From: Pleomorphovibrio marinus
Lineage (GTDB): Bacteria; Bacteroidota; Bacteroidia; Cytophagales; Cyclobacteriaceae
DNA: 64,000 nt
Reading direction: 5' to 3'
Assembly: GCF_003347495.1 (NCBI RefSeq)
Contig: NZ_QCXY01000004.1
Location: 372,001-436,000, forward strand
How positions within the stretch are numbered: position 1 is the stretch's first letter; each line of letters starts with the position of its first letter. Positions 26,906 to 37,258 of the stretch are shown here, piece after piece. The notes under the pieces were generated by a model. That model was not told where the DNA came from, did not search any database, and saw nothing but the letters and a program-made list of their open reading frames with translations. Made by a program: the position numbers and the translations under genes.

Positions 26906-28855
26906 TTATTTTCCTAAAGATGAGGCGATAATTCCTTGAAAATACGCCACAAAGTCTTCCATGGTGTAGCTTCCCATGTCCCCTTCTCCATGTTTGCGGA
27001 GCGAAAGCTTTCCTTCTTCTTGCTCCTTTTCTCCCGCAATAATCATGAAAGGAATCTTTTTCACCTCAGCATCCCTGATTTTTCGGCCAATTTTTTCGTC
27101 TCTGTTGTCAATTTCTCCGCTTATTCCTGCTTCATCCAAACGAGCCTTGATATTCTCTGCGTAATCTAGGTACTTTTCAGATATGGGGAGAATAATTACC
27201 TGCTCAGGTGCCAACCATAAGGGAAAGTTGCCTGCACAGTGCTCTATCAGTACAGCCACAAACCTTTCCAGGGACCCGAAGGGGGCACGGTGAATCATCA
27301 CCGGTCTGTGGCGCTTGTTATCCGCCCCTACATACTCCAACTCAAACCTATCAGGCAACTGATAGTCCACCTGAATGGTTCCCAACTGCCAGCTTCTGCC
27401 AAGGGCATCCTTCACCATGAAATCTAGCTTAGGCCCATAAAATGCCGCCTCTCCCGTTACTGTGGTGGTTTTCATCCCTTTTTCGGCTGAGGCTTCAATA
27501 ATAGCTTGCTCTGCCTTGTCCCAAGCTGCGTCCTCACCGATGTACTTCTCTTTGTTACCCGGATCCCTTAGGGAAATCTGAGCAGTAAAATGATCAAACC
27601 CCAGTGCCCTGAATACATACAACACCAAATCGATCACCTTTATAAACTCCTCTTTTACCTGATCCTGCCTGCAAAATATATGTGCATCGTCTTGGGTAAA
27701 ACCCCTGACCCTGGTCAGTCCATGTAATTCACCGCTTTGCTCATACCTGTACACTGTGCCAAATTCCGCATACCTTACCGGAAGGTCCTTGTAAGACCTG
27801 GGCTTACTCTTGTAAATCTCACAATGGTGCGGACAGTTCATAGGCTTTAGAAGGAAACTCTCACCCTCGTGGGGAGTGGTTATGGGCTGAAAACTGTCCT
27901 TTCCATATTTTTCATAGTGACCGGAAGTCTCATATAGTGCCTTATGCCCAATATGGGGTGTGATAACTTGCTGATAACCTGACCGGTCCTGTTCCTTTTT
28001 TAAAAAATTCACCAATCTTTCCCGTAGCAAGGTACCTTTCGGAAGCCATAATGGCAGTCCCATCCCCACTTTTTCGGAAAAGGTAAAAAGCTCAAGCTCC
28101 TTTCCCAACTTGCGGTGGTCACGCTTTTTCGCCTCCTCCAGCATTTCCAGGTGCTCCTTAAGCTCCTTGGCTTTGGGAAAGGTGATGCCGTAAATCCGGG
28201 TAAGCATTTTATTCTTTTCGTCACCCCGCCAATATGCCCCGGCAATGTTCAACAGTTTGACGGCCTTTATGGCTCCTGTATGGGGAATATGTGGGCCTCT
28301 GCAAAGGTCCACAAAATTACCCTGCTCATAAAAGGTGATTTCCCCATCCTCAAGGCCTTCTAGGAGATCCAGTTTATATTCATCCCCTTTTTTCTTATAA
28401 TACTCCAAGGCAGCAGGCTTGGAAATGTCCTTCCGAACAAACTCGTTCTTTTGCCGGGCAAGTTCCATCATCTTTGCCTCTATGCGCTCCAACTCTGCTC
28501 CTTCCAGGGTTTTTTCCCCGAAGTCCACATCATAGTAAAACCCATTTTCGATGGGAGGGCCAATGCCAAGTTTCACTCCAGGATAAAGAGCCTCTAAGGC
28601 CTCGGCCATCACGTGGGCAGAGGAATGCCAAAACGCTGACTTTCCTTCCTTGTCATTCCACGTAAGCAACTGAACCTCGGCATCCTTTTCAATAGGTCTT
28701 TGGGCATCCCAAACCTGGCCGTCGACCTTGGCGGCCAAAACGTTTCTGGCCAAGCCTTCGCTGATACCAAGAGCGATTTGCATGCCAGTGACACCCTTTT
28801 CGTATTCCCTTACCGAGTTGTCCGGTAAAGTGATTTTAATTTTTTGATTAGACAT
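26906..28855 (-). CDS. thrS: Threonyl-tRNA synthetase
   Basis: 649 residues from the ATG at 28855 ([15 protein letters not shown]); the longer frame adds 19 residues not seen in the family. Order: TGS domain, editing domain ([18 protein letters not shown] with its HxxxH), catalytic core with motif 1, the zinc ligands of [11 protein letters not shown] and motif 3, and the C-terminal anticodon-binding domain ([23 protein letters not shown]). It charges tRNA-Thr; a tRNA-Thr gene is also in this window. First gene of the thrS-infC-rpmI-rplT operon. Confidence 0.97.
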   Translation of the reverse strand: MSNQKIKITLPDNSVREYEKGVTGMQIALGISEGLARNVLAAKVDGQVWDAQRPIEKDAEVQLLTWNDKEGKSAFWHSSAHVMAEALEALYPGVKLGIGPPIENGFYYDVDFGEKTLEGAELERIEAKMMELARQKNEFVRKDISKPAALEYYKKKGDEYKLDLLEGLEDGEITFYEQGNFVDLCRGPHIPHTGAIKAVKLLNIAGAYWRGDEKNKMLTRIYGITFPKAKELKEHLEMLEEAKKRDHRKLGKELELFTFSEKVGMGLPLWLPKGTLLRERLVNFLKKEQDRSGYQQVITPHIGHKALYETSGHYEKYGKDSFQPITTPHEGESFLLKPMNCPHHCEIYKSKPRSYKDLPVRYAEFGTVYRYEQSGELHGLTRVRGFTQDDAHIFCRQDQVKEEFIKVIDLVLYVFRALGFDHFTAQISLRDPGNKEKYIGEDAAWDKAEQAIIEASAEKGMKTTTVTGEAAFYGPKLDFMVKDALGRSWQLGTIQVDYQLPDRFELEYVGADNKRHRPVMIHRAPFGSLERFVAVLIEHCAGNFPLWLAPEQVIILPISEKYLDYAENIKARLDEAGISGEIDNRDEKIGRKIRDAEVKKIPFMIIAGEKEQEEGKLSLRKHGEGDMGSYTMEDFVAYFQGIIASSLGK

Positions 28856-28909
28856 GAATGATAGTTGTTTTTTGTGGGAAACTTTACAAACAGCCTCCCG
28901 TTCTTTCCG

Positions 28910-28917
28910 CAAATATG
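28910..28917 (-). promoter_or_regulatory. Putative -7 element of the thrS operon promoter
   Basis: Minus-strand CATATTTG, one mismatch to TAnnTTTG and identical to the tRNA-Met -7 box; it would give a leader of about 50 bases. No clear T-box-like structure is visible. Confidence 0.45.
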
Positions 28918-28982
28918 AGGATAGATGATGGTTTTTAAAAAGTTGCTGATTATTAATTCCTGATTTTATTCGGATAGTTTCG

Positions 28983-30455
28983 TCAAAACACCCAAGAAAT
29001 AATCGTAAAGGCAGCTAACCATAGTAACAGAACCGAAATAATATTCAGTACTATTCCCACTTTCATCATTTCCTTAATTTGAATAAACCCACTCGAGAAA
29101 AGAATGGCATTGGGAGGGGTGGATATGGGCAACATAAAGGCAAAACTGCTCGCCATGGTCACCGGAATGACGAAACTCAGCACCGGCACCCCTATCCCAT
29201 CGGCAATACCCATTACCACCGGCACAAATATTGTTACCAGTGCCACATTACTCATCAATTCGGTAAGGAAAAGCATGATAAATATCAAAACCAGCAACAA
29301 AAATGCAGTGGATAGATAGGGGTTTTCCGCAACAAAGGCTCCAATGGCCTGGATTATACCTGCTGCCTCCATTCCCTTTGCAAGGCTCATTCCCCCACCA
29401 AAAAGCAGTAGGATGCCCCAGGGCAAGCGTTCGGTACTCTTCCAATCCAGAAGTTTTCTCCCCCTGAAATCCCTGGCAGGCACCACAAACATCAACAATC
29501 CACCCACCATGGCGATGATGGTATCATTCAACAGACGGGTTTGAAGAAGTTCGTTGAGGGGCTCCCTGAGTATCCAACATGAAGCCGTGAAAATCAATAT
29601 AGCACTAGTGCGGATTTCGGCGGGGGAAACCGGTCCCAATTGCTTAAGCTGCTCTTCGATCACCTGGGCGGATCCAGCGATGTTTCCCAGTCGACTGGGG
29701 TATAGAAACTTAACCAAAAACAAATACATAATGGCCAGCATTACCCCCCCAATGGGAAGGCCAATTAAAAGCCAACGGTTAAAATCCAGGCTATAATCGT
29801 AAAATTGCTGCATAAACCCCACCAATACCACATTGGGAGGGGTCCCTATTATGGTAATCACCCCTCCTATATTAGCCGCATAAGCAATGCCCAACATCAA
29901 GGCGAAGGCAAAATTGTGGAAACTCTTCTGATTGGAGAGCTGCTGATTTCCCTTTTGGATCAATTGCAGGATAGACATGGCGATGGGAAGCATCATCACA
30001 GCTGTGGCGGTATTGCTGATCCACATGCTCAGAAATGCAGTAGAAATATAAAAACCCAGGATAATCCCATCCGGGTTGGTTCCGGTAAACTTTATAAGGT
30101 TTAAGGCTATGCGAAGATGGAGCTTATTCCGCTCCATTCCTAAAGCAATGAGAAAGCCCCCCATGAATAAATATATAATGGGATCAGAATATGGAGCAGT
30201 GGCCTCCCTCATATCAAACACCCCCAAGAGAGGGAAAAGCACCATAGGTAATAAGGCAGTTACAGGAATAGGCACTGCCTCGGTTACCCACCAAATAATC
30301 ATCCATAGTGCGGCAGCCACCACCTTTACCCAATTTTCCTCAGGAACCATCCCTGACCAGACTAGGCCCAGTATAAAAATAAAGAAAAGTGGCCCCAGGA
30401 GGAGTCCCAACATGTTTGCCTTTCTGGGAGTTTTCCCACTTTTTATTCCATCCAA
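28983..30455 (-). CDS. DASS-family sodium:dicarboxylate (anion) symporter, SLC13-like
   Basis: 490 residues with about 11-12 membrane segments. The two SNT-type motifs that bind substrate and Na+ are present: [15 protein letters not shown] near residue 150 and [14 protein letters not shown] near 400. [16 protein letters not shown] near the N terminus and [15 protein letters not shown] near the end are family hallmarks. It likely imports succinate, fumarate, malate or related anions with sodium. It is followed upstream by the GH5 gene (66-bp gap) on the same strand, possibly co-transcribed. Confidence 0.92.
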   Translation of the reverse strand: MDGIKSGKTPRKANMLGLLLGPLFFIFILGLVWSGMVPEENWVKVVAAALWMIIWWVTEAVPIPVTALLPMVLFPLLGVFDMREATAPYSDPIIYLFMGGFLIALGMERNKLHLRIALNLIKFTGTNPDGIILGFYISTAFLSMWISNTATAVMMLPIAMSILQLIQKGNQQLSNQKSFHNFAFALMLGIAYAANIGGVITIIGTPPNVVLVGFMQQFYDYSLDFNRWLLIGLPIGGVMLAIMYLFLVKFLYPSRLGNIAGSAQVIEEQLKQLGPVSPAEIRTSAILIFTASCWILREPLNELLQTRLLNDTIIAMVGGLLMFVVPARDFRGRKLLDWKSTERLPWGILLLFGGGMSLAKGMEAAGIIQAIGAFVAENPYLSTAFLLLVLIFIMLFLTELMSNVALVTIFVPVVMGIADGIGVPVLSFVIPVTMASSFAFMLPISTPPNAILFSSGFIQIKEMMKVGIVLNIISVLLLWLAAFTIISWVF

Positions 30456-30521
30456 GTTAAGTCGATTTACCTATCTCAATAAAACTATTAACATACTTGT
30501 ACAGGGCCCAACAGGTACTCC

Positions 30522-31619
30522 TTATTTTCCCACCAAAATTTGAATCAGTTCCTTGTCTTCCTCTCCCCCACGGATTATCCCAAATCCTCCCTTATAATCC
30601 CAGGTGGACCAGGCAATGTCGTATTTATGGAGAACCTCAAGGACATCTTTGTACCAGGCAAACCTAATTTCGTCCGAAACGGTGGGATATACTCCCCATT
30701 CTCCGCAATGCAAAGGCAGGTTGAGTTCCTGCGCACGGGCAATGGCCTTACCAAAATGGTGCTCTATGGTCACCTTGTCGTAAAATAGGTCCTGCTCCCT
30801 GACTAACTGTGCCAATTCCCCGGAAAGTTTATTCCTTTCATCCTCTGATACAATAGTGCCTGGGTAGTTTACTTCTCCTTCAAAATCCCTGGTTTTGGTC
30901 CAAGATGCTTTGTAATGGGTAATCAGCATTGGTTCATACATGTGAAAACTCAGGATAAAGTTAGGGTCATCCTCCGGGACACGTAGGTCCACAAAGGTTT
31001 GAGGCTTGTTCCAAAGGTTGGATCCAATTATAATTGTTCGCTGAGGTTCATTTTTACGAATAACCTCCACCCCCTTGGCAATTAATTTATTCCAGTCCTC
31101 CGGGTCATCTGCCACAGGTTCATTCATTAATTCATAGGCTACCAAGGCATTGGGATATTTTTTTAGTTCTTCCGACAGGTCTTTCCAGCATTGAAGAAAA
31201 CGCTCCTGCTCCTGTGGATCGACCCATAGGGGCCTTTCCCCTTCATTGAAATGGTGGGAACGAAGGATATGCAGATCCACGATCACATTCAAACCTGCTC
31301 TTCTGCTCCATTGGATGCCATTGTGCAGAAGGGCAAATGCCTCTCTTACTTTCTTTCCATCCTCCGTCCACAACTGCTCTTCGTCCACTGGAATACGTAT
31401 GTGATCGAATCCCAGCCCCGCCAAATAGCGCACATCTTTTTCGGTGAAAAAAGCACTTCTCTCAGCTCCCCTGCGCTGACTTTGGGACAGCCAATGACTG
31501 ATATTGGTACCTTTATCCATGGTAAAAGATGGCCCGTTCTGGGCTTTTAGAGGTTGTGGTGACAGGATCACCAACAAAAATCCGATTAGGACTAAATAGA
31601 TACGCTTCAATCGATTCAT
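30522..31619 (-). CDS. Secreted GH5-family glycoside hydrolase (cellulase-like)
   Basis: 365 residues from the ATG at 31619, giving a clean signal peptide (MNRLKRIYLVLIGFLL, cleavage near LKAQ, residue 27). The (beta/alpha)8 fold of clan GH-A is supported by the acid/base E167 in AYELMNEP and the nucleophile E307 in LHCGEWGVYP, with IRIPVDE and HMYEP between. GH5 enzymes act on beta-1,4-glucans, mannans and similar polymers; specificity cannot be read from sequence alone. It is divergent from the barrel/rhamnosidase operon. Confidence 0.88.
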   Translation of the reverse strand: MNRLKRIYLVLIGFLLVILSPQPLKAQNGPSFTMDKGTNISHWLSQSQRRGAERSAFFTEKDVRYLAGLGFDHIRIPVDEEQLWTEDGKKVREAFALLHNGIQWSRRAGLNVIVDLHILRSHHFNEGERPLWVDPQEQERFLQCWKDLSEELKKYPNALVAYELMNEPVADDPEDWNKLIAKGVEVIRKNEPQRTIIIGSNLWNKPQTFVDLRVPEDDPNFILSFHMYEPMLITHYKASWTKTRDFEGEVNYPGTIVSEDERNKLSGELAQLVREQDLFYDKVTIEHHFGKAIARAQELNLPLHCGEWGVYPTVSDEIRFAWYKDVLEVLHKYDIAWSTWDYKGGFGIIRGGEEDKELIQILVGK

Positions 31620-31797
31620 GATGTCTAGGATTTTGATATTTTCCAAAAGCCTAAATATAAAAAAATCATACCCAATTTAAGGACCAGTGGTATAAAGTTC
31701 TCCTTTTACCCTGGTTTTTCTTTCGTACTCATTTTTCTTTTATTACCAAGCATTTTTATTTACCTTAAACGCAATACATCCCAAAAACCCAAACTAA

Positions 31798-33012
31798 ATG
31801 AGTAAAGGCACAACCGCTTTCACTTACTTATTTTTGATTTCTTGCTTTTTCCTAGGCTCCTTTTCTGACCTCCGAGCCCAGGAGAAAAAAAAGAAGGAAA
31901 AAAAGGTCTCCATTTTCCCTATGCCCTTTCTTTCTGCCAACCCCACCGCCGGATGGGTTTTTGGGGTGTCTCCTTCCTTCAATTGGACAACCGGAAACCC
32001 GGAAACCACCAGCATGTCCACGGCTCTTGGCATGGTTTTATTTACCACGAAGAACCAATTTTTCACCTCACTACGGTCTAATTTTTTCTTAAAGGATGAT
32101 TCTTGGGCATTGCTTGCGGATATAAGATATAACAACAACAACCAGCCCACATTTGGATTGGGATCGGGAATCGCTTCACTGGATCCCTTGGGGGCCCAGG
32201 CCGTGGGCAGATTGGAACCCAAGGAAGAAAGGATCTACTTCAGCCAGTTTCGATTTTACGGTACTGCTTTGAAACGTGTTCCCAATACCCGTTTTTTTTA
32301 CGGTATGGGCATTATGGTCGACCGAATGTTTGATATATGGGACGATGCCTTGGACCTGGATGCCGATCCCATTAAAGATTCCTTCCACCACCACTACCAG
32401 TATCAAAAAGGAATGAACATAGACCAGTATGTCCAATCGGGCTTTTCATTGAATGCCATGTACGATAGCCGGGACAATGTGGCAAACACCTACAAGGGAG
32501 AGTTTGCATGGCTCTCCTTTCGACCTATGCCTCAATTTATGGGAAGCACTACCAACAGTTCCCAACTATGGGCAGAATACCGGAAATATTTTACCCTGAA
32601 CCCTGAGCGGCCCAGGCATATTCTGGGGCTTTGGTCCTACGGATGGTTTGTCACCCATGGGGACCTACCTTACCTTTTTCTTCCAGCCCTGGGTTGGGAC
32701 ATGTTCAACCGGTCGGGGCGCCCTTATACTTTTGGAAGGTTCAGGGGGGAAGATGTGGTTTACAACGAAATAGAATGGAGGTTTCCTCTTCAAAGGAACA
32801 AGGATTTTATAGGTGGCGTGATTTTCCTAAATGCTACAAGTGCCAGCAATAGGAACGAAAATGTCTCACTGTTCCGACACATTCATTTCGGATATGGCGC
32901 AGGGTTGAGGTTTTTGGTACTTCCTTCCAAAAGACTTAATCTTGGTATTGACTATGGATGGGGAGCTCATGGAGCTTCCGGGTATTTTATTAATTTATAT
33001 GAAACCTTCTGA
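31798..33012 (+). CDS. Outer-membrane beta-barrel, BamA/TamA (Omp85 C-terminal) type
   Basis: 404 residues with a signal peptide (cleavage near LRAQ, residue 28) and a lysine-rich linker, then a barrel of amphipathic strands without POTRA domains. Features include SMSTALGMVLFTTKNQFFTSLRS, DSRDNVANTYKGEFAWLSF and the Omp85-like GRFRGEDVVYNEIEWRFPL with GAGLRFLVL near the end. Such single-barrel proteins are surface-antigen-family porins of unclear function. Its stop overlaps the rhamnosidase start (TGATG), and it is the first gene of a four-gene operon, which suggests a role as the oligosaccharide entry pore. That role is inference. Confidence 0.8.
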   Translation: MSKGTTAFTYLFLISCFFLGSFSDLRAQEKKKKEKKVSIFPMPFLSANPTAGWVFGVSPSFNWTTGNPETTSMSTALGMVLFTTKNQFFTSLRSNFFLKDDSWALLADIRYNNNNQPTFGLGSGIASLDPLGAQAVGRLEPKEERIYFSQFRFYGTALKRVPNTRFFYGMGIMVDRMFDIWDDALDLDADPIKDSFHHHYQYQKGMNIDQYVQSGFSLNAMYDSRDNVANTYKGEFAWLSFRPMPQFMGSTTNSSQLWAEYRKYFTLNPERPRHILGLWSYGWFVTHGDLPYLFLPALGWDMFNRSGRPYTFGRFRGEDVVYNEIEWRFPLQRNKDFIGGVIFLNATSASNRNENVSLFRHIHFGYGAGLRFLVLPSKRLNLGIDYGWGAHGASGYFINLYETF

Positions 33013-36000
33013 TGGAAAACATAGGTAGAATTTGTTTTAAGACCTCGCTAAGCGTTTTTACTCCATTACATCTTTTGGCTATCCTCCTCATTGTATCGGC
33101 CTGCGAATCCGAAATTGTCCCTGAGTCCAAAAACCTCGACTCGCTAAAGGAAGGGTTTAGTAGCCCTCCACCAGAAGCTAGACCAAAAGCTTATTGGTGG
33201 TGGCTCAATGGATATGCCGACACCTTGCGTCTGAAGCAGGAGCTGAATGCCATGCAGGCAATGGGAATCAGTGGCTTGGATATCTTTGAGATAGGGACTA
33301 CCGCATACAGCAATCCCGGTGGCATGGTACTCCCCGGCCCCGCATTTATGAGCAAGGCATCCCTGGATGATATCGCATTTGCGATAGACGAAGCCCAAAA
33401 ACTGGAAATGGAAATAGGCCTTAACCTTGCAAGTAGCTGGAATGCGGGAGGAAGCTGGATTGGCCCTGAACATGCCGCTAAATCTTTGTTTTTCTCCAAG
33501 ACTACAATCCAAGGACCTCATAATGGGGAAATAGCATTGCCCATGCCCGATTTTCCCAACAGCAGCAGTAAGCAGCTCACCAGTGTGCAACAAAACCTGT
33601 ATAAGGCAGACGGTACTCCAAAATTCATCCAGGAAGTGGCTGTTTTGGCCATACCCTCCGGAGAAAAAACCCAACTGGATACGGCCAACATCCATCTTTT
33701 AAATCAACACCTAGCAGACGGCAAACTAAACTGGGAGTTTCCGGCGGGAAAATGGGACGTGTACAGGTACGTTTGCAGTAACTCAGCGGAGCGTCTGAAG
33801 TTACCCAGCCCAAATTCTGACGGACTCATCATTGATCATTTCGACGAGAAGGCAACTGTTTTTCATTTCGGACATTTTGTGGACAAATTGACCCAGCGTT
33901 TAGGAGATTTGAAACAAAGTGCGTTGACCTATTTTTATCTGGCCAGCTATGAAGCAACGGGATTTGTATGGACCCCCAAACTCCCACAGGCATTCGAGGA
34001 TTCCTATGGCTATTCCATGCTCAAGTTTCTGCCAATACTTCATGAAGATCAATATGGGGCTTCTAGCTTGGCCTCCGGATTTCTTCATGATTACCGTAAC
34101 ACCCTTTCTGATCTTATCATTAACAACCACTACAAAAAAGGAAGTGAGATTGCCAACCAACATGGCCTGCGCCTCATTTCCGAATCCGGTGGGCCGGGCC
34201 CCCCACTGCACAATGTTCCCGTGGAAGCTTTGGGAGCATTGGGAGCCCTTGATGTTCCTAGAGGGGAATTTTGGTACAAGCACCATAGGTATGATGAAGA
34301 CAGTATTGACCTGCTACGAGTGGTAAAAGGCCCGGGTGCCGCTGGTAACATCTATAGAAGGCAACCCGTGGAGATGGAAGCTTTTACTAGTTTTCACCAT
34401 TGGGAAGAGGGCCCCGGTGATATCAAGTCCGTTGGAGACAGGGCATTTTGTGAAGGCATGAGTAAGGTAGTCTTTCATGGGTCCAGCCATAATCCAAGCA
34501 GGTTTGGAAACCCCGGTATTGCCTATCACGCCGGAACGCATATCCATGACAAAAGGGTTTGGTGGCCCATGGCCAAGCCCTTTATGGAATACCTCGGACG
34601 TGTCTCTTACATGATGCAACAAGGACGTTTTCAAGCAGATGTGCTCTACTACCATGGAGACCGGGCTCCCAACATAGTGCGCCCAAAAAACGTGGATTTT
34701 ACCGCAGGAATAGGCTATGACTACGAAGTGGTTAATACTGAAATCCTGCTGGATGAGGTAACCTGTGTAGATGGAAAAATCCATATACCAGGGGTAGGAA
34801 CTTACAGGCTGTTGGCCCTTCACCCGGAAGAACGGATGAACCCAAAGGTCTGGGAGAAATTGCTGGAATTAAGGGAGCTAGGAGGGATCATTGTGGGTGA
34901 AAAACCAGTGGGCAAAGCAGGACTGGGAATTTCCACTTTATCCGAAAAAGAAATGCTTGAACAGATGGAGGAGAATTGGTTGAAAATAGGAACGGAAGAA
35001 ATTCATTCCGCCATTGAACAAAAAAAGATCTTGGCAGGAGTTTATCCCCAGCAAGTACTGCAGGCATTGGCCATAAAACCTGATTTTACCTCACAATCCC
35101 TTTCAAAAAACAGTGCGGATAAACCATTGATAGACTTTATTCATAAGGCAAAGGAAGATGTGCATTATTATTTTTTGAGAAACAGCTCTGACTACCCTAC
35201 CACCCAACTTTGTGATTTCCGGCAATCCGGCCTAAGTCCTCAGCTTTGGGATCCGGTTTCCGGGGAATTTTGCCCCTTACCGGTTTTCAATATCCAAGGG
35301 GAAGTTACTACCATTCCGCTTTCTTTCGCGCCCTTTCAATCCTTTTTTATCGTTTTTTCAAACGGGAATCCTCAAGGCCCTACTTTTAAAACAATGGAAA
35401 CCCATGCAGATGACATTCCATTTTTTCAGTACAACCCGCAAGGCCTCCTCATAGAAAGCGAGCAAGAAGTTAGCTTTCATAATGAAGGCCAAACAGTCGC
35501 TTTTACCAAAAGTACTAACCCGTTTCAACTTGAAGAGGGAGACTGGGAATTGACATTTCCGGAAGGACTTGGTGCCCCCAAAAAGGTAAGCCTGCCCCGT
35601 TTAACTTCTTGGACGGAAAATGATGATCCTGGAATCAAGTATTTTTCAGGCATCGCGACCTATGACAAAAGTTTTACCTATCCAGACTTGCATAGCCTTG
35701 AAAAGGGCAAACGTATCCTGTTAGACCTAGGTGAGGTGGAAAAAGTGGCAGAGGTTTGGTTAAATGGCCAAAACCTTGGAATTACCTGGACCTATCCCCA
35801 CACCTTTGAAGTGAGTGAAATTTTAGTGGAGGGTGAAAATAAACTTACCGTAAAGGTGGCCAACGTCTGGGCCAATCGTATCATCGGAGACCATAAAGAA
35901 GGCAACTCCTATACGGAGACCAACATCGTTAGGGTGAGAGGTGAAGCTTGGGAGACCATTCCCTTAGTGGCCTCAGGCCTATTAGGGCCTGTCTCTCTTA

Positions 36001-36029
36001 GCCCCTTACATGAACTTAGGCCAAACTGA
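33012..36029 (+). CDS. GH106-type alpha-L-rhamnosidase, lipoprotein
   Basis: 1005 residues. The signal ends in a lipobox (IVSAC, C31), so the enzyme is membrane-anchored. The opening FSSPPPEARPKAYWWWLNGYADT and MGISGLDIFEIGT match GH106 enzymes (about 1,000-1,100 residues), with the long catalytic region to about residue 700 and a C-terminal galactose-binding-like jelly roll (VAEVWLNGQNLGITWTYPH, about 915-935). GH106 removes terminal alpha-L-rhamnose from rhamnogalacturonan and related glycans by inversion; the catalytic glutamates were not located with certainty. It is coupled to the barrel gene upstream and the MFS gene downstream. Confidence 0.87.
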   Translation: MENIGRICFKTSLSVFTPLHLLAILLIVSACESEIVPESKNLDSLKEGFSSPPPEARPKAYWWWLNGYADTLRLKQELNAMQAMGISGLDIFEIGTTAYSNPGGMVLPGPAFMSKASLDDIAFAIDEAQKLEMEIGLNLASSWNAGGSWIGPEHAAKSLFFSKTTIQGPHNGEIALPMPDFPNSSSKQLTSVQQNLYKADGTPKFIQEVAVLAIPSGEKTQLDTANIHLLNQHLADGKLNWEFPAGKWDVYRYVCSNSAERLKLPSPNSDGLIIDHFDEKATVFHFGHFVDKLTQRLGDLKQSALTYFYLASYEATGFVWTPKLPQAFEDSYGYSMLKFLPILHEDQYGASSLASGFLHDYRNTLSDLIINNHYKKGSEIANQHGLRLISESGGPGPPLHNVPVEALGALGALDVPRGEFWYKHHRYDEDSIDLLRVVKGPGAAGNIYRRQPVEMEAFTSFHHWEEGPGDIKSVGDRAFCEGMSKVVFHGSSHNPSRFGNPGIAYHAGTHIHDKRVWWPMAKPFMEYLGRVSYMMQQGRFQADVLYYHGDRAPNIVRPKNVDFTAGIGYDYEVVNTEILLDEVTCVDGKIHIPGVGTYRLLALHPEERMNPKVWEKLLELRELGGIIVGEKPVGKAGLGISTLSEKEMLEQMEENWLKIGTEEIHSAIEQKKILAGVYPQQVLQALAIKPDFTSQSLSKNSADKPLIDFIHKAKEDVHYYFLRNSSDYPTTQLCDFRQSGLSPQLWDPVSGEFCPLPVFNIQGEVTTIPLSFAPFQSFFIVFSNGNPQGPTFKTMETHADDIPFFQYNPQGLLIESEQEVSFHNEGQTVAFTKSTNPFQLEEGDWELTFPEGLGAPKKVSLPRLTSWTENDDPGIKYFSGIATYDKSFTYPDLHSLEKGKRILLDLGEVEKVAEVWLNGQNLGITWTYPHTFEVSEILVEGENKLTVKVANVWANRIIGDHKEGNSYTETNIVRVRGEAWETIPLVASGLLGPVSLSPLHELRPN

Positions 36030-36030
36030 T

Positions 36031-37254
36031 ATGGTGAAAACTGGGAAAGATTGGAGATGGTGGGTGGTAGGAATGCTTTTTTTGGCCACGGGTCTCAATT
36101 TTTTGGACAGGCAGGTTTTGTCCATTGCCATCATCAAAATCCAGGAGGAATTCCATTTCAGTGATATCCAATATGGTTGGTTAAACACAGCCTTTTTGAT
36201 TAGCTATGGGCTCATGTTCACCTTGGGAGGTAGACTGATAGACCTTGTAGGTGGTAGACTGGGACTGGCCTTGGCAGTTGGAGTTTGGTCTGTGGCCAAT
36301 GCCTTGCATGGCCTTGCCAACAGTTTCCATCACCTTGTGGGATTTAGGTTTTTGTTGGGTATGGGGGAAGGAGCCTGCTTTCCTGGAGCTGCCAAAAGTG
36401 TGTACGAGTGGTTCGATAAAAAAGAACGTGCATTTGCCAATGGTATCGCCATAGGGGGAGCAGCCGTAGGTGCAGTAGTGGCACCGCCGCTCACCATTTG
36501 GCTTACCAATATGTATGGGTGGAGAAGTGGGTTTATCATTCCCGGTTTTCTGGGATTGATTTGGGTAGGCGTCTGGCTGCTATTTCCTAAAAGAAACTAC
36601 GACCTAAAACCACCAACCATAGGAATAAGGGTAAAGCCCGCAGCTTTTAGGGAGCTTTTTCGGTTAAAAGCCACCTGGACATTTGTAGCCATTCGCTTCG
36701 TGCTTGACCCGGTGTTCTACTTCATGATGTTTTGGATCCCAAAATACCTCAATGAAGAAAAAAAGGTGAGTTTTGAATTGATTGGTGATATCTTTTGGAT
36801 TCCATTCTTTGCATTGGGAGTTTCCAATATCCTGGGGGGCTATTTGTCGGGACTTTTGATCCGCAAAGGACTTCCACTGGACCACGCGAGAAAATGGGTG
36901 ATGGGGGTGGCAGCAGTTTTGACCATGTTCTGCCCCCTTATTGATATCATAGATGCCGTATCCGTAGGGATTGCTCTAATGGCTTTGCTGATGCTTGCCC
37001 ATGGTTTCTGGATCACCAATTATATCACGGCTATCTCAGACATGTATGGGGAAAGGGCCACTTCCACCGTGGTGGGACTATCCGGAACGGCTGGTACCCT
37101 GTCGGCTTTGATCATAAATCCGCTTATAGGCCTAATTGTCTCCCAATATAGCTATACCCCCTTATGGATTGCCTCAGGATTACTTTATCCTCTGGCATTT
37201 GTACTTTTGCTTACCCTCATACCTCAAATCAAACCCATAGCATTCAAAACCTAA
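36031..37254 (+). CDS. MFS transporter, ACS (anion:cation symporter) type, ExuT-like
   Basis: 407 residues, 12 predicted membrane segments. The GLNFLDRQVLSIAI entry, WLNTAFLISYGLMFTLGGRLIDLVGGR loop and FLLGMGEGACFPGAAKSV block are typical of the ACS family that carries hexuronates, gluconate and related acids. I chose ATG at 36031, one base after the rhamnosidase stop; an alternative ATG at 36010 overlaps that gene by 20 bp. Position between the rhamnosidase and a sugar isomerase suggests it imports the released sugar or uronate. Confidence 0.85.
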   Translation: MVKTGKDWRWWVVGMLFLATGLNFLDRQVLSIAIIKIQEEFHFSDIQYGWLNTAFLISYGLMFTLGGRLIDLVGGRLGLALAVGVWSVANALHGLANSFHHLVGFRFLLGMGEGACFPGAAKSVYEWFDKKERAFANGIAIGGAAVGAVVAPPLTIWLTNMYGWRSGFIIPGFLGLIWVGVWLLFPKRNYDLKPPTIGIRVKPAAFRELFRLKATWTFVAIRFVLDPVFYFMMFWIPKYLNEEKKVSFELIGDIFWIPFFALGVSNILGGYLSGLLIRKGLPLDHARKWVMGVAAVLTMFCPLIDIIDAVSVGIALMALLMLAHGFWITNYITAISDMYGERATSTVVGLSGTAGTLSALIINPLIGLIVSQYSYTPLWIASGLLYPLAFVLLLTLIPQIKPIAFKT

Positions 37255-37258
37255 GATT

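Noticed and set aside
31606..31617. Second LacI-type operator (TCAATCGATTCA) near the GH5 start
   Set aside because: It is only a partial palindrome and is fully explained as the coding sequence for the first residues of the GH5 signal peptide.
36010..36030. Upstream ATG for the MFS transporter, overlapping the rhamnosidase gene
   Set aside because: The ATG at 36031 follows the rhamnosidase stop and starts a normal N terminus; the longer form cannot be excluded but adds nothing recognisable.
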